Positions 1-12,535 of a stretch of 64,000 nucleotides of DNA are shown here, in pieces. The translations under genes and the position numbers were made by a program. The notes beneath the pieces are model-generated. The model searched no databases and had not been told where the DNA came from. It saw only the letters and a program-made list of their open reading frames with translations. The first letter of the stretch is position 1. Each line of letters begins with the position of its first letter. The stretch comes from Bisporella sp. PMI_857. Its lineage: Eukaryota > Ascomycota > Leotiomycetes > Helotiales > Helotiaceae. The stretch spans positions 682,001-746,000 of the forward strand of contig JAJSPD010000009.1 of NCBI GenBank assembly GCA_021307315.1. The letters run 5' to 3'.

Positions 1-458
1 TCTGTACTGGAGGACCTTATTTCGGATGTAGTTGTGTCTAATATGTTCCTATCTGTTGATCATTTAGCAATATATTCAAAATGGGTATGTGTGTTTCCTG
101 TATGCTAATTGACAGCCTTTTTGTATTTTGGTAGTAAAACAGGGATATCTGGGCATGCAGAATTGCTTGGATGGTACTAGTGTATAAAGATACGATGACA
201 ATACTTGGACTATGCTCATATGCAAAATATATTGACTTGCGTGGTTCTCCTCCCCGAGCCATCTACATTCTTCCAGTATCGTACATGTGCTGCTACATAT
301 TACACATTGTTTGTGAGCAGCCACCTGTTTTGAGATTTTATCCCCCTAGGCTCTGATGTGATCTCCATTATCCATAATGACGCCCCGAACTCCTGCCTAC
401 CTTTTTAATTGCACCTCCAATGTAAGGTCACACCATCCATTGTTCATGAAAAGATTGC
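1..458. other. intergenic, no gene seen
   Basis: Short overlapping open frames only; none shows a domain or a splice pattern joining them. It lies downstream of the stop of the Zn2Cys6 gene and probably includes its 3' UTR. Confidence 0.5.
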
Positions 459-2828
459 CTAGAAGATCCAATTACTTTCGATGTCCGAATTCAGCAAACT
501 GTCGAAGTATAAAGTATCTGCTTCCGGAAAATCCCAATTTTGAAATTGTTGCTCAGGAGGTAGCGGCGCAAATTGACTACTCGTGAACGATACCATTGGT
601 GCTGTGGCCGGTTTATCAACAAAAAATGGCAAACTCTGCCAGGGTTGAGATTGCTCCGGGATGGCTGGTGGATGCTGAAGTCCTGCCACGTCTGTATTGC
701 ATGGATTCGGCATCGAGCGTATGATATTCATGGTGCCAAAGTATGGTATGGTGAGGCGCAAGTTTCTGGTGGAAGACCCTGGGCATTCTACGGCCAGAAG
801 AGTCTTTATAACGTTGACACTCTGAGTTGCAACAACGTCTTTTCCTCCATCGACAAGTTCTGGAATATGAGTCAGAATATGTACTAAACAGTGATATATG
901 AAACGCTACGTGTGTTGTGTTCCAAACAAACAATCTTTCACAGAAATATGAGAGCCTTTAACATACCTTCCATGGACTGCAGGACAGTCTGTATCAATGC
1001 TCTGTCGCTTTCTTTTTGCTCTTTGGTCTCTCTGCCCTCATCTGCGACTGACGAATCTAAAAGGCCAATAAATAGCGTAACTACTGCCGTTAAAGCCCCA
1101 AAATCAATTACCTTGCAGCAGAAGGGTTTTCTGCCTAAGGGTAATCTGAGCGCCAAATATCGATGAGTCATTTCTCTTGCCGCCTTGAGGCAAGCAAATC
1201 TACTGTAGTCGTATTTTCGTTCTTTTGCTGAACGAAGCATGAATGGAAGATGCAACAGAGTCTCAAGCTGGAAGTACCAAATCTGAATCATCAATCGGTC
1301 AACAGTCTTTGCAGCGTCGAGAGACTTGTTCTGATTTGTAAACTGCATTTCTGTCCACCAAGACTTTGGCATCTCTTTAGCAAGTGACTCCAGCATCTCG
1401 TCTAAAGTTTGTGTGGCTGCGTAGGCTTGAATGTTCTCGGCCTGATTACGTTCGACTATTTGGCCAGCAATTATACATAGTCTACGAGTAAAAAGCAAAT
1501 CTTTGTCCATAGTCGGATTTTGAAATGTTTCAGTAGGGCCAATTTCAAGATCAGCAGAGCCAACAGGTAACCCAAGGAGAAGAGCCTGGAAATGCATGTC
1601 AATAAAATCCAATGAATAGCTTTATCTAGGGAACGTACAAGGTAGCGATCAGCTTGCACGATCTGGTTCCACAGCCGTCTTCCAGGATCTGACTCACTGC
1701 TCAATTTATGAAGTCCCATTAACTGAGCGACATTGAGAGCTCGACGGTAGGATAACCAGGCTCGCCTTGGATTCCCTATATTGATGTGGTATACACCTTG
1801 AAGTATGATACATTCGAGCCCTTCCGTAGTACTTACAATTTCATCGTCAGATGTCACAAGTGTTTGAATAGCCGACATAATCTTGTCCATATGCATTCCG
1901 ACTGTGGACCCTAACTGAAGTTGGTTGGTATCAAAGCCGGAAGGAAGCTGTTGCAGACATATTGCAACATATAGTAAAGTTTTGGCTATCAGGCTGGGAC
2001 TTTGTTTCGAGATATTTGCCACATTGAAAGTACTTGGTAAATGAAAGCAATCATTCTCAGAATGCCGATTTAAGGCATGCATGAGGAGCCAGCAGCTGCT
2101 TTCTCGAAAAATGATGTTGACGTCCTGTTGGCAAGGGAGAAGATCCGCGAGGGCTTGACGAAGCCGGTCTGTTTTGTTTGGCCTACATGAGGGGGTCCTA
2201 TGACCAGAGGACTGAGTAGAGGGAGTATTGATATGCGAATGGGCTCTACTAGAATTGCGGCGACCAGGCATTTGATCGTCATAAGAGGATAAAATTGGGC
2301 CCTCCTCAGGAATGCTGGCAATGTTGGCTATTGTAGCATTCGCAGTGAAAGGTGTCAGCACATCGTTGGAGCCCTTTATTGACCATAAATATTAGCTACA
2401 TGATAGATCGCAGACTGAGCTCAAGAAACTCCATGGCTGATATCGACACATTGCGTGTAGATCACTAGTATAAAATAAAACCCGCTTACGATTGATTCAG
2501 GAGTTGCAATTTGGGCAGCTTTCTCTTCCTCCTCAAACTGAGTGATCTTAGAAACAAGCTTCTCTAGAAGGAGCTCTACACGTCCGAGTCTTTCCCCAAT
2601 ATTCGGCACGCCGGACGTATCGTGCTGTTCAGGATATTCCTGCGACAGGCATTGCGTCCCTCTTGAGCGACATCCTGAACAAACAGGAACGTCTTCTGTA
2701 CTTAATTGGCAACGAATCTTTCTTCTTTTGCATTCCCAACAGCTTTTCGTGCCCTTTCTTACCCGCTTACGAGGCGGCTCGAGCTCGTCCGGTTCTCCGA
2801 GCGATGTCCGTGGTGAAAGCTCGGGCAT
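459..2828 (-). CDS. Zn(II)2Cys6 transcription factor
   Basis: Nuclear DNA-binding regulator of the fungal Gal4 type. Four exons: 2828-2490, 2373-1639, 1585-967 and 883-459, giving 705 residues. Residues about 30-60 hold the binuclear zinc cluster: CWECKRRKIRC, then a VCSGC segment and a final Cys, preceded by a basic stretch (PPRKRVRKGTK). A short coiled-coil-like segment (GRVELLLEKLVSKI) follows, as expected of a dimerisation element. The rest matches the fungal-specific TF middle homology region, with GRRLWNQIVQADRYL as its recognisable core; the Ser/Pro/Gln-rich tail could be activating. The three introns have consensus donors (GTAAGC, GTACGT, GTATGT) and keep frame. The ATG at 2828 is just upstream of the basic region. 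Target genes cannot be read from sequence. Confidence 0.9.
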
Positions 2829-4172
2829 TGTTACACATAACCAGGAACAGTCATCAACAGCGATATTCCATACATTGAGGGAAGAGCCAGAAAAGCGTTC
2901 CTGAAATTAAAAAGAGAATCCAAAGTTCAATGGGATGAGGTTGCGTGAAGGTTGGTCAGCAAAGATCATTTGGGCCGCCGACTCGGTGGAAAGCTCAGCA
3001 TTCCGTGTTTCTATCATTCCTCTGTCCTGATAATCAATAGGTACACCCCTACGTGACAAAGCAAAAAAGAAACGAAATTTTGGGATACCAACGTCTAAGT
3101 CAACAAGAGGCAAATTCCTATGAGACTAAACATGATCTGTTGTTCCATTGCTTGAGCTGAAGGAATAAAGCATAGATTTAAGGTTCACTACTACCGTAGT
3201 ATTCTGAAAGGACTCGTGCAGCCGCTTTAGGATATATTTGTAATACACGCTGGCTTGAGCTAAGCAGTGGAGAGGTGCACCATATTCCACCAACTACTTC
3301 CTGCACAGCCCCAGCCGCCATATTGTATCCGACAGCATCCAAAATGGGGACAAAACACGTCCAGCTTCGAGTTTCGACTCGCTTACAGCAAGTACAGTGC
3401 TCGGAATACTCCATATTCCATGAAATTTTATAGTAGATCAATATTCTTAGCCAAAGGGTTGCCTAGGATTTTAGTTTAGTGGTATCTTAGACGAACTAGC
3501 ATTTTCTTTACCAGGATTCGTTCCGGTTTGATGCTTGAAGTTACACCCAGCCACAGTGCGGACGGTTACATGAATTACCAAGTCTCATGAATCTGTGAGC
3601 TTGTGAAAGATTCAACTGAGATAAGACAAGACTTTTATTCCTTAGGCATCGAAAGGATTCAAGAAGATCCCTCTATCACTAGCAACTTCCCTGAATTTAT
3701 AATTAACTAATTGAAATCCTTGTTTGCTGAAAAGAAATCCCTAGCCTTCTACAATAGTGTGGTGTTGAACGGTGCTCGTGTAGTCTTGCATGCAGGAACT
3801 CCAATTGGTACATCACAAAAGTTCGTTTTAGGGTAGGATCCTGGAGCAAGCGTATGAATTGTTCTGCTTAGCGGATGGGATTGAAGAGGCGTCATGGAAT
3901 ATGGTCTATTTGTGCTAAGGCGTTGAGACGTAAGGTTGGGAACTCTCCGGACCACCCAGCTCGTTTAGAAACTGTGTCCAACTGCCCAATTTACGGAATA
4001 CCTTGTATTAGTGTTTATAAAATCGGAAGCCTACGAGGCCAAGAAGGAAATAGCGTATATGCGCGAATAATCTTGGCGCTATCAGTGCCAAGCATATACT
4101 AACCCTAGGGGATCAAGTTATTGTTAAGAAACCATGAGCAGCAGCATAATCCCTATCAAAGCACGTAGAACA
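2829..4172. other. intergenic, no supported gene
   Basis: Upstream side of the Zn2Cys6 gene and downstream side of the F-box gene. Minus-strand open frames at 2907-3113 and 3178-3441 lie in series, but I could not join them with good splice sites or recognise them. Confidence 0.4.
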
Positions 4173-5604
4173 CTACTTTTTGTTAGCTAGAACCAAATGC
4201 CTTCTTAGGTAAGATATATCTACTTCATCTCCGCCGAACCCCCTTTCGTGTACCAAGCAGTAGATAGCATCACAACATTCTAGTCGCCTCGTTATCTTTG
4301 CATTGCATTCACTGCACTGAAAGTAGATTTAGAATATGACTGAGCCTCAGTATGGGGATTACATACCAATGGCCCACATGCATCACATTCAGTCTATGAA
4401 CAGGTAGGATAATTAACTTATGCTTCGCATATATTCCAGAGTTACGTATAGGCGACCGAGAAAAGGTGCAGAGTTCCGTTACCATACTTTGAAATAATAC
4501 ACAGAGAAATCGGCCGCTTACCTTGGTCCCCACACTACCGATACCTTGCAAATTGTACTCCATATAGCAATTTAGTCCTCCAATTCGGTAACAGTCCTCG
4601 CACCACCATTTATTACACATTGCACACCAGCGGTCTTTCACGCAATGCCCGCAGCGGGCATAGAACGGCAATAGAGTAATCGATCCACTGTCAGAGGGGC
4701 TTTGTTGTGCTACCTTAATTGCTGACGAATACAATGGTGGTGGTGATAGAAGTGGAAGCTGATGTCTTCCAGATCCGGGACCTTCTGGAGCAGAATGACA
4801 TAAATGGCAGCCTGTGGTACCAAGTGCCCACCTAGCAATAACTGGGATCCTATACCCTGGATTTGGATATGTATGAATCGCTGCTCTACATAGAACAGCA
4901 TCCCAGCTCAAACTTTCTTGAGTAGCCCTAAGAAGGGCAGAGGGGGAATATGAATGCGGCATACTGTTGTCATATAACTCTGGTTGAATTGCTGTCGTAG
5001 ATCGAAGATACCACGGGTTCGGGTCATCCTCTATATCTGGTCGCTCAGATCCGACGTCTTTTGCGTTGAAGCTCATCGTATATACCTCTGGAGGACCGAA
5101 AAAATAAATGCCTTCAAGTGGAGGGCTATCTGGGCGACGTCCACCTCTGAACATGTCGTTCATGAGATGCTGAAACTCATTCGGATCAAGCCCTTTTACA
5201 CCGATGAGAGAGAGCAGACGGATTTGACACGAGCCAGTAACAAATAGTTCTCGAATCATCTCGACATGTACGCATTGCCGATCTAAGATAAGTGTCTGTA
5301 TTGTAGGTAATATATCTCGTATCAGGAATATATCACAAAGCTTCGAAAGCGGCAAGCAGCGAGTCTCCTCATAGTCAACACTGGAATTATGCAGAACAGC
5401 ACATTCGAGATCCTCATATCGTACACTGCGAACTGTAGAGAGGTCAACACGCCGGAATGCATTCGGGTTCGTGACGATAGTGTTGTAAAATGCATGTGAT
5501 GTGGCCGCAAGCCTGAAAAGAGAAAAGGGTGTTAAATACGGCGCTAACTGGGTGAGTACAAGGTGGTTTGAAATTATATCCAAGAGTGTTGTTTGAGTAG
5601 TCAT
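4173..5604 (-). CDS. F-box protein with Cys-rich zinc-ribbon C-terminus
   Basis: Probable SCF-type ubiquitin ligase adaptor. Three exons: 5604-4522, 4393-4367 and 4316-4173, 417 residues. The N-terminal 50 residues have F-box character (LAPYLTPFSLFRLAATSHAF). The C-terminal third is rich in paired cysteines: CHLC, CGHC, CAMCNKWWCEDC, then CDACGPLCSEC and ECCDAIYC. The middle exon is only 27 nt and encodes the CDAC pair. Without splicing, the frame runs past GTK into sequence with no Cys pairs, which supports the spliced model. The last intron has a CTTTCAG acceptor. The F-box role is inferred from hydrophobic pattern; the zinc-binding role from Cys spacing. Substrate unknown. Confidence 0.75.
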
Positions 5605-8470
5605 TGCTTGGATTCTACTGTATAGATACCTTTACGCGTTCAACTCGATATAAGCTTTGAGCGGCTAGAGTGGTGTGATTGGAGGTATCGCCTCGGCTTG
5701 GCGGAACGACGCTAGCACCTGACGTGTAGCCATCTCATAAAAACTTGTTTACATTGATTGATCTTCACTCCATAGTTCTGAGGACTTCAAACATAGTCAG
5801 TCAATATGTCTTAGACCTCAACGGCTTCAAATGTCACCCCAAGTACTTTGGGGACCCTGTGTCTTGCGTCTGCGCTGCCATTTGTTGGCATGCCCTTTCC
5901 AAGTCAAGCGTGAGCTACATATTTATGCAGGCAAAAAGCAATGGGTTTCAGACCTATCCAGTGGCAAATTGACACCTAGATAGGCGGGCTATGCAGGTGC
6001 AGTTCTTCGAATTGTGGTCGGTCTGAGTTGCATCTACCCACCAACCCGAGAACCAGCACTGCTCTTGAACGGAGCCATAGTATATCGAGAAACCATATTG
6101 ACTATTCGTAACAAACAACCAATGAGACCACCGTGGACTGTGCTTGGAGATTTGGCCTTGTGTCTTCTATTAGGCAGGTTGAAGCGAGGGTAGTGAGCCT
6201 ATTGTACTGGAGCCAAAGCTCTTTTTCTTAGTCTGCAGGCCAGCCGCCATAACAAGAGACTCTGCTAAATGAGACAGAGAGTTCAAGGAGCCAATCGGTG
6301 AAGCTTCAAAGAGTACTGGTATTAAGGATTGGGAAATTGTTTTCCCTGTTTCGTCCCAGGTTTGTTTTAGAAGTATTGTGCCGATTCAATTCGCTACTAT
6401 TCTTTTACACAGCAAGGGAAACTATTATGCCGAAACTTTTTTTGAATTTGAGAGGTTGCAATAAGTGAATAAACCCCTTGAGGACCCTAAGAGGTGGAAA
6501 CATACTGTATATCTACTATACAAATTAATTCTGAAAGAGAGGGTTTCTTATTCGTAAAATTCAACCCAACATAAGCGAGTAACAAATGTCCTTTTCATTT
6601 CTATTGCAGCATAGCCCTTTTTTATCGGAATATGCGCTCATCTACATCTTTAAGCCTGATACTGACGATATCCATCATTGTCACCTTTTTGGCGTTGTTT
6701 AGAACCTGACTATGATCTAAAAATCAGAACCTGAAAATTCTCTTACTTGCCTTGGCGTAAAGGACATAAGACGAGGTCCGCAACATCCTTCAAGGAATTG
6801 ATGTATAGGTAGCATTGACCGGAATGCAGCTGAGCTTGCAAGTCTGACACCAAATGGTCCTGAGGAGCGGATCGGAAATGAGAGGTAGAGGTAGAGGAAG
6901 AGGTAGAGGAAGAGAAAGAGGTAGGGGAAGAGGTAGAGGACGAGGTAGATTAGATGAATAGTGGCCTGGTAGTGTTCATTCTGTGAGGAGCAAGCGCCAG
7001 CGCAATTTGGGGCAAACAGCCGATAGGTAGGTAATCCCTGCGTCACATAATTAACTACAGTAAGTTTGGGCCGAAACCAAACCGCGTATGCAACTTTCCG
7101 GTAGAAGCAACGGCATAACCCCAGGCGGCATATGAAAATGAAAGTCCCACGTGACACCTCGACGCCAGCATGTGAGCGGCGGGGTGTCTTCCAATGATAG
7201 TCGAAGGATTTGTCACCGTCCTTGAGAAGTGTCATAGCCGAATTACTACGTAGAAGAGCGTGGGATTGAAGCATGACTCGGATGATCCCTCATAACCCAA
7301 TTTCAAAAAAGCACATTTCGAAGTGAAGGCAGAAAGAAGCAACACAGATAGCTTGTTTTAGCAAGTAGAGTCACCAGGAGCAATAGTTGCAAGGCCAATA
7401 AGGCGGCCTCAGCACTTTGGAGCAAGGGTTGTGGGACGATGAAACGAAATGCCTTGAACTGTCAGCGGGTGGTTTGAGTACACTGGTAGCACTGCCTGCT
7501 GGTCTTTGCTAATGTTTCTGCTTTCAATTAGATATCGGTCATATCAAAAACCATTACCGAAATGCTATGTGGGTGACACTCTTGATGCATATCCTCTTTT
7601 CTATTTCTCCTAAGTTTCATGCAAAGATTCAATGACACTTCAAACAAGACTATAGATATTCGTAGATGGGCAACTTGTATGCAAACTAAAAAGCAATGAC
7701 GCCACTAGACACTTCCAATACAGCTACTTTCATTTCCGCTGGGCTGACGACCACCGTGCTGGAGCAGGGCTGCCACACTTATGCGGCTTAATGCAGGTAA
7801 ATATAGTACCAGCACTCAGAGGCTCTTTTGACACTTGACTTTTGTTGAACCAATCAATTCGCAACAGTATAATGCAAAGTAACCAATGATATAAATGCAT
7901 CCCCCCCCAAAAAAGCGCAAACGATATCTCAGCAGAAAGTCAGACTGGGAAGCACTACCTACTCTAAATCGCAAAAGCTAACTCGAAGTGATATCATGCT
8001 GCTTGATTGAGGTGTAGATGTGAAGCGATTTTAGCATGCTAATGTAGCCAAACTAACAGCAGGAACTGAGTAGGCCTCGCGCAAAGAAGAAGCCCCCTCG
8101 ATGATCTGCCAGAGTACCATTTCGATCTATACAGTAGGCATGATAATTTCACTGCAACAACAAGGACCAAGATCTGGGACCAGAGCATTTTGAGAAACAA
8201 ATTTATATGGTGCTGTAAAGATGGATGTATTTCTCTACCATCTCTCGTAATCATGGAATTACTTGTGTCCATCTGTAAAATACACCTAGCTGGTCCGTTG
8301 ATCCCTTTGAGCCATCTACGTCTCGTTAAGCCTTTATGCGCCTTGAAATATGAGGGATATCTAGCCAACGCTCAAACCGAAATTGGCTGGTGACTTTAGA
8401 AGGCACACAAAGCACCCATCTCGGAGGGGCCATTTGCGTTGTACCGGCAGAATGGATTATGGGTCTGCGT
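5605..8470. other. gene-poor 2.9 kb interval
   Basis: No domain-bearing frame was recognised. It contains the polypurine tract at 6881-6949. The minus-strand frame at 6717-7274 owes part of its length to that tract and is not convincing. Confidence 0.45.
6881..6949. repeat. polypurine minisatellite (GAGGTA/GAGGAA units)
   Basis: About 69 nt of almost pure purine on the plus strand, built from degenerate hexamers such as agaggt and agagga with interspersed t. Simple-sequence DNA; mirror-type purine tracts can adopt triplex structure, but nothing shows a function here. Confidence 0.85.
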
Positions 8471-8793
8471 TCAGTTTTTTGATGGAGGTCGAGAACGTGA
8501 TGTGCCCTGAAATCATTAGCACATTCCCCACGACACATTCTCAAGCCCTGATCCAAACTTACCTGTTTCACAACTGCAGAGCCGGAAAAGAATCCTTCTA
8601 TTCCATTTCCCCGGCCCACGTTATTGCTGTGCTGGCCGGCATAACCGTCGCGGGCCTAGGAAAACTGTCAGAGCAAATTTATACTTTCGGCTTGCCTTTT
8701 GTCTGGGTCACTTACACCACTGGAACTCTGGAATCCGCGGATTGTGTTCTGGTTCCCTTGTTGAGCTCCGCTAAATCCACTTTCATGAGGCAT
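8471..8793 (-). CDS. small Gly/Ser-rich protein, three exons
   Basis: Unrecognised 68-residue protein. Exons 8793-8716, 8655-8563 and 8506-8471 join in phase 0 at both junctions (26, 31 and 12 codons including stop). Both introns look authentic: the first is GTAAGT..CTCTGAC..TTTTCCTAG, the second GTAAGT..TGCTAATGATTTCAG with the branch point close to the acceptor. The product is hydrophilic and rich in Gly, Ser, Asn and Gln, with a basic end (SRSRPPSKN), so it is probably disordered. No signal peptide or membrane segment. A TAA stop lies upstream in frame before the ATG, so this ATG starts the frame unless there is a further 5' exon. The antisense plus-strand frame (8383-8973) is longer but has no ATG near its start and no recognisable content. 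Support is splice signals only. Confidence 0.55.
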
Positions 8794-11031
8794 CTTCAGA
8801 AGAGACTTGTGTATGGAGATTTCAGAGTAGTGTCGATGGTGTGGGTTCCCTTATCTACCATCCACCGTCCTATATTTGATGTTCTACCACCATTTTCTCC
8901 ACACCAACAACCACACATAAGAGCCTGTGGCAAGCCCACCCGTGCTTTACAAATCGCCATGAACCGCCGCTAGTGGGCCTGGCGGGTCCTCGCATCAGAC
9001 AACAGGTACCGTAACTGACATCATAAGGTGCAGTACGGGCCAATTAGGTATAGCTATTCCCCAACTCTCCTCGATATTGCTTGATCGTTGTGAGAGCGGG
9101 AGGGGCCTCCGAACCCCAAGCGATAGCACATCCAGTCATTTCGTTGCAGGCGGGAAAAGCAGGGGTAGAGTGGAGTCGATGTTGCCGGTAACCCTCCGAG
9201 TGGTCAAGACCGGAAAACGAAAACCCAGCTATCTTCACCTACCAGGACCGTGGAATCCAAACACCGTAAGGGCCAGATATCGTATTGCTGTCAGGCAATC
9301 ACCTTTGAGGCATTGAACTCATAAACTTGGCCATATACGCTTCCGACATTTCTTTGAGCAGGCCGGCCAATCTCCCTGCGGCTAGAGTGTGACGCCATCG
9401 CTGCATTCATTGTGCGAAAGCAAATGGCAGTCCAGTCTTTGAGATGCAAAGAATTATTGAGAAAGCTTCCATCCTCCGTAGGCACCAGCGGTGTCGCGAG
9501 CTGACCATCGGCCCAGGGTGTCTAATCTCGAGACTTGGTAGTTCCGCTTCAGTTGCGTTGAATACGTACTGATATTTTCTGATAGTGTGTGATAGGGCTA
9601 GAGCTGGAAGAAAGAACCTTTTTAATACCAGTATTGTGGTTATTTGAATCTCGAAGGACTGGATCGTGATCGCCCACACAGGTAACGATTTGGCAGATGG
9701 TTGACAGCTGCTTCTGGTAGCATTCTTCAGCCAAGCATGCATGGACCTATATCCCACGTGGTTCGAAATTGCATTACGCACATTCAAGTACTGGCGTTCA
9801 GCAGAGCGAAATTCGGGCAAGGCTACGAGATGGCATCAGTCTACCACAAAGTGGGTCAGGTTTCTCGCAAGTGCTCAGCCAGCGTCCATAAACTTTTTCT
9901 TTGCTTAAGCTGTCCAAATAATGAGAAAAGATGTGGTAGTGCCGCTTTGGTCTCTCTGGACAAATGTTAGTCTCCCTTTGTGACATTCTTTCGGTTTTTG
10001 GGTTGGTTGACCTTTGTGAGCCTTCATTCATCTGTTAGCATTCAATTTGCCTCTTTGCGTACCTATCTTGGTTACATATGAACCAATACTGTGTATTTTG
10101 CTTCGGTTGAACAAATCTTTGGCTTCTGAACAGATTAAGTGTTGGAGATGGTCGTTCATTTAGAAAGAATAGCCAGCATAGATAGAGATTGCGTGCTCTA
10201 GCGTGTTGATATAACTGGCTTTGCGGCATGGCATTTTCTACCATAATAAAGAGTTTGCTGTTCAATATGAATGGATTATCTCTCATGCATCGCCAGAGTT
10301 GGCGATACAACGCCCGTCTGAATTCACATTGCGAATGTAATCATAGTCCTTTTACTATTCAAACGAACGTCTAGATTGTATTCATTTCTAAGTACGAGTC
10401 TTACGTTGCGTGTCCAATGAGGCCGCGAAAGTCTTGCAGCGGGCTTGAATTCCCAATGAGGCTCTGGTTTTCAGAGGGGACAAAGTGTCTCGGAAAGGTG
10501 TCGAGGGCGAAAATCAGGATGGATCATCTCATCACACCATTGGTTGTTTCCTTCTATTCCACTTTAAGCGAGAGCTCAAGGGATGTGAATCGGTGATTGA
10601 TGTCAGCATGGTGAAATAAATATGTTACACAACAGCATGGATATATGAAATATGCTTATGTCCTTTGTCGAACAAATAAATATTTGCTTTGAAAATATGT
10701 GATCGTTTAGTGGTTCACTATTTTAATCACGTGATATAAGAACGACAAGTCTACAGTCGAGGCTTCTGCTTACTGTCTTTCAGTGGCACTTTCTGTACAT
10801 TAAATCCTAAGGGTGTGGTATTTAGTATGCACAATGAACTGGGCGACAGGCACATTTTAATGCACGCCGAATATTAAGAAGTCTGCCTTGGAAAACGTCG
10901 TAGAACAGAAATCAGAGTAAGGGCCTTCCTCTGCAAAGAGAGATGGCATCTCAGCACCATATTGTAGTTAAGAATCAAACAACTTTTTGTTGTGACCTAG
11001 CCTTGCTTTTGGTGATATCCAAGCTCCCAGA
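8794..11031. other. gene-poor 2.2 kb interval
   Basis: Overlapping frames on both strands, notably minus 9407-9820 and 9291-9485 in different frames, could be pieces of a spliced or decayed gene. I found no consistent splice set and no domain. AT-rich sequence at 10600-10740 precedes the DUF6594 gene. Confidence 0.35.
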
Positions 11032-12535
11032 ATGTCGGCTTTCTGGGGCAGTCATTCGTTGAGGCGAGCTTCCCGGGCATCCTCGTCCACCATGTACGAC
11101 CGGGCTGAGCGCGGCCTACAGCTCCCTAGCAATTATTTATCTAGAACATCAGAACCACTCAAGGTCAAGAAGGGCCTGTCTATGCGGTCTTCTCTACGGA
11201 GCTCAGAAGACCCTTCATTCCAAGTAACAGAAGCCCACGCAAACAGCAACTTCACCGAGAAAGCCAGACGTTTACCGAATCAAGGTCAATCATTATGACC
11301 AAGAGAAGTATAGATCAGTTACAAGCTGACGCCTTCATAGATCACCTCAATCGCATGTCTGTTCGGTTATTCGGGTACTGGAAGAAGATCTGCCATACTC
11401 TTTCCTCTTTGGTGAAGCCTACAGTAGCGGACCAGTCGCGAAAATATCTGGATGTTTATTTGGATGGCTATGCCCAATTTAACAACAGCTCTTGTAAGAC
11501 TCTTTCTTAATGTAGTGACATGCCACAAGCTTAGAGAGCTCCTGGGTGTCGTAAACAGTGCTAATAGACTATCTATCCGAAGGGGAACAATATCCTGACG
11601 GCTGGCCAAGAATCGCTGCTTTTCTCGAGAGTTGTGATACGTTTGGGATATATAGAAGATTCGGACAATGTCATTCAAGACTACTACTCACCTATCAGGC
11701 CGATATCACAGATATTGAGCAACAAATATCCAACCTGGACAAAAGTGATGAGGAGGGTGGTGAGAGCACGAATTGGAGGCTTAAAAACAGGTTTCATGAA
11801 GAAGGTTTGGATACTGTGAAACGGGATCTTCTTGTCGAGCTAGAGCAAAAGCTTTTGGCGTATGGTGTGGTGCCTACCTTTTCCACCAAATCTATGTTAT
11901 GCAAAAATACTAACTTCAGCTTGCCAAAACATTAGATGCCCTCTTGCTTAATCACAACAATCTCAAAAACCTGAGCCCGACTCCGCAACAGGATCACGAT
12001 AGCGTGTTCAAATGGATATGGACGTACAGACCGCTAGATGATGGAGAGCATGATTGGATTTTCCATCCCAATGACTTCGTATCCCTGGTTCCCCCACGTC
12101 GAAACCGATTTGAAAAGTATATTCGAAGCCGTTTACATGCCTGGCCAAAACACTGCCTTAAAGTATGTGGCCTGCATCTATGCAACCTTTAAATTCTACT
12201 AATCGGCCAGCAAGTTATTTCAACATAGCAGGCAGGCATCGCAAAGCAAAAATTCGTCCGTAGAGCTAATTTCATCAGATCGTATCAGCTTATTTGCCAA
12301 GTTTATCGTAGTTTTCTTCGCCGTACTAGTTCTTTTCATTCCAGTCATCCTTTTCTTGCTGACATCGATGAGCAGAGCTTGTATGGCTGTTGTTGTTCTC
12401 TCGTTTGTATTCGTATTTTCCATCATGATGTCTCTTCTGACAGATGCTGGAGTTCAGGAGGTATTTGTTGGCACCTCTACTTACTGCGCAGTCTTGGTGA
12501 CGTTTCTTGGGAATTTGCAAAGCACAAAGGCTTGA
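11032..12535 (+). CDS. DUF6594 membrane protein
   Basis: Fungal DUF6594 family protein, function unknown. Five exons fit: 11032-11223, 11304-11493, 11559-11864, 11936-12162 and 12236-12535, 404 residues. Family hallmarks are the PDGWPRIAAFLES opening, YRRFGQCHSRLLLTYQ with a following acidic coiled-coil-like region, the YDALLL segment restored by splicing at 11864/11936, and a C-terminal run of about three hydrophobic membrane segments in 12300-12520 (for example VVFFAVLVLFIPVILFLL). Introns 3 and 4 have textbook branch points (TACTAAC, TACTAAT). The first intron (11224-11303) has a weak CAAG acceptor, so the N-terminal Ser/Arg-rich exon is less certain; translation could instead begin at 11295. 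The exon 3 acceptor may be 11559 or 11568, both in frame. Confidence 0.75.

Noticed and set aside
2907..3441. Two minus-strand frames in series upstream of the Zn2Cys6 gene
   Set aside because: Composition looks partly coding, but no ATG-splice arrangement links them and no domain is seen.
6717..7274. 185-codon minus frame
   Set aside because: Its Leu/Tyr/Phe repeats are just the polypurine tract translated; the rest lacks coding features.
8383..8973. 196-codon plus-strand frame
   Set aside because: It is antisense to the spliced small gene at 8471-8793, has no ATG near its start and no recognisable domain.
9407..9820. 137-codon minus frame with a second frame at 9291-9485
   Set aside because: Could be pieces of one gene, but no convincing donor/acceptor pair joins them and neither resembles a known family.
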